DNA of 13,548 nt from an uncultured Peptococcaceae bacterium (GTDB lineage: Bacteria > Bacillota > Peptococcia > Peptococcales > Peptococcaceae): NCBI GenBank assembly GCA_902492275.1, contig CABUKW010000077.1, forward strand, positions 1-13,548. The letters run 5' to 3'. The first letter of the stretch is position 1; each line of letters starts with the position of its first letter. This document shows, piece by piece, positions 13,179 through 13,548 of the stretch. The notes under the pieces are model-generated. The model had not been told where the DNA came from. It saw only the letters and a program-made list of their open reading frames with translations, and did no database searches. The position numbers were made by a program, and so were the translations under genes.

Positions 13179-13237
13179 ATGTTTATGCAGCTTTTTACAT
13201 GATAAAACAAAATAACATTTAGAGGAGGATGAATTTC

Positions 13238-13548
13238 ATGGAGAAAAAAACACCGCTTTATGATTGTCATGTAGCGGCTGGCGGAAAAATCGTGCCGTTC
13301 GGAGGATATTTATTACCGGTACAGTATGAAACAGGTGTGATCAAGGAGCATATGGCAGTGCGTACAGCCTGCGGTCTGTTTGATGTATCCCATATGGGAG
13401 AAATTGTACTATCGGGCCCGGATGCCTTAAAAAATGTACAGATGGTTACCTGTAATGATTGCAGCGGTATGTATGATGGCCAGGTGCGGTACAGCCCGAT
13501 GTGTAATGAGCAGGGCGGCGTAGTGGATGATATTCTGGTTTATAAAGT
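13238..13548 (+). CDS. gcvT: Glycine cleavage system T protein (aminomethyltransferase), 3' end missing
   Basis: Tetrahydrofolate-dependent aminomethyltransferase of the glycine cleavage system; it takes the methylamine group from H protein and releases ammonia, leaving 5,10-methylene-THF. Only the first 103 codons are present. They read MEKKTPLYDCHVAAGGKIVP, then FGGYLLPVQYETGVIKEH, VRTACGLFDVSHMGEI and later NEQGGVVDDILVYK, all strongly typical of the GcvT folate-binding domain. The ATG at 13238 has AGAGGAGGAT eight bases upstream. The tandem glycine riboswitch and its terminator directly before the gene show that glycine induces it. Further gcv genes (H, PA, PB) are expected beyond the window edge but cannot be seen. 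Confidence 0.95.
   Translation, partial: MEKKTPLYDCHVAAGGKIVPFGGYLLPVQYETGVIKEHMAVRTACGLFDVSHMGEIVLSGPDALKNVQMVTCNDCSGMYDGQVRYSPMCNEQGGVVDDILVYK

Noticed and set aside
12948..13202. An 84-codon plus-strand open frame over the glycine riboswitch
   Set aside because: It covers aptamer and terminator sequence, has no ribosome binding site and its protein is low in recognisable features. The conserved RNA explains the sequence.

Overview
This window looks like a chromosomal segment of a low-to-moderate GC, anaerobic member of the Bacillota. The evidence is the ylxM-ffh-rpsP-khpA-ylqD-rimM-trmD gene order, the presence of YlqD, YlxM and DegV/DUF1836 proteins, strong AGGAGG ribosome binding sites, SigA-type promoters, an [FeFe] hydrogenase, rubrerythrin, and a tandem glycine riboswitch before gcvT. 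A Negativicutes-type host such as an Acidaminococcaceae relative is my guess; the sequence alone does not prove it.

Left part (1-3862): the 3' part of a ferredoxin-type [FeFe] hydrogenase gene ends in a clear terminator. A one-gene unit for a small membrane-anchored protein of unknown function follows. Next comes a likely operon for branched-chain amino acid export (azlC, azlD) with a DUF554 membrane protein and a DUF1653 protein, driven by a near-consensus promoter and preceded by a leader hairpin.

Middle (3912-8210): the SRP/ribosome-maturation operon encodes YlxM, Ffh, ribosomal protein S16, the KH-domain RNA chaperone KhpA, YlqD, RimM and TrmD. A terminator-like hairpin with an embedded strong promoter divides it between khpA and ylqD. 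It ends in a series of hairpins, the last a 27-bp perfect inverted repeat shared with the convergent degV operon.

Right part (8240-11043): a minus-strand DUF1836 regulator-like gene joined to a degV fatty-acid-binding protein, and a divergent rubrerythrin gene, lie between trmD and rplS, which are adjacent in many Bacillota. rplS therefore has its own promoter and an L19-type leader with a possible pseudoknot. A MATE-family efflux protein follows (11147-12505), then a tRNA-Pro(UGG) gene on the minus strand with a perfect consensus promoter.

End (12907-13548): a promoter, a tandem glycine riboswitch with a readable terminator switch, and the start of gcvT (glycine cleavage T protein), cut by the window edge. 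I found no CRISPR array, insertion sequence or prophage. The gene families are familiar, and the more notable signals are regulatory: the leader hairpins, the terminator-promoter overlap, the L19 leader and the glycine switch.
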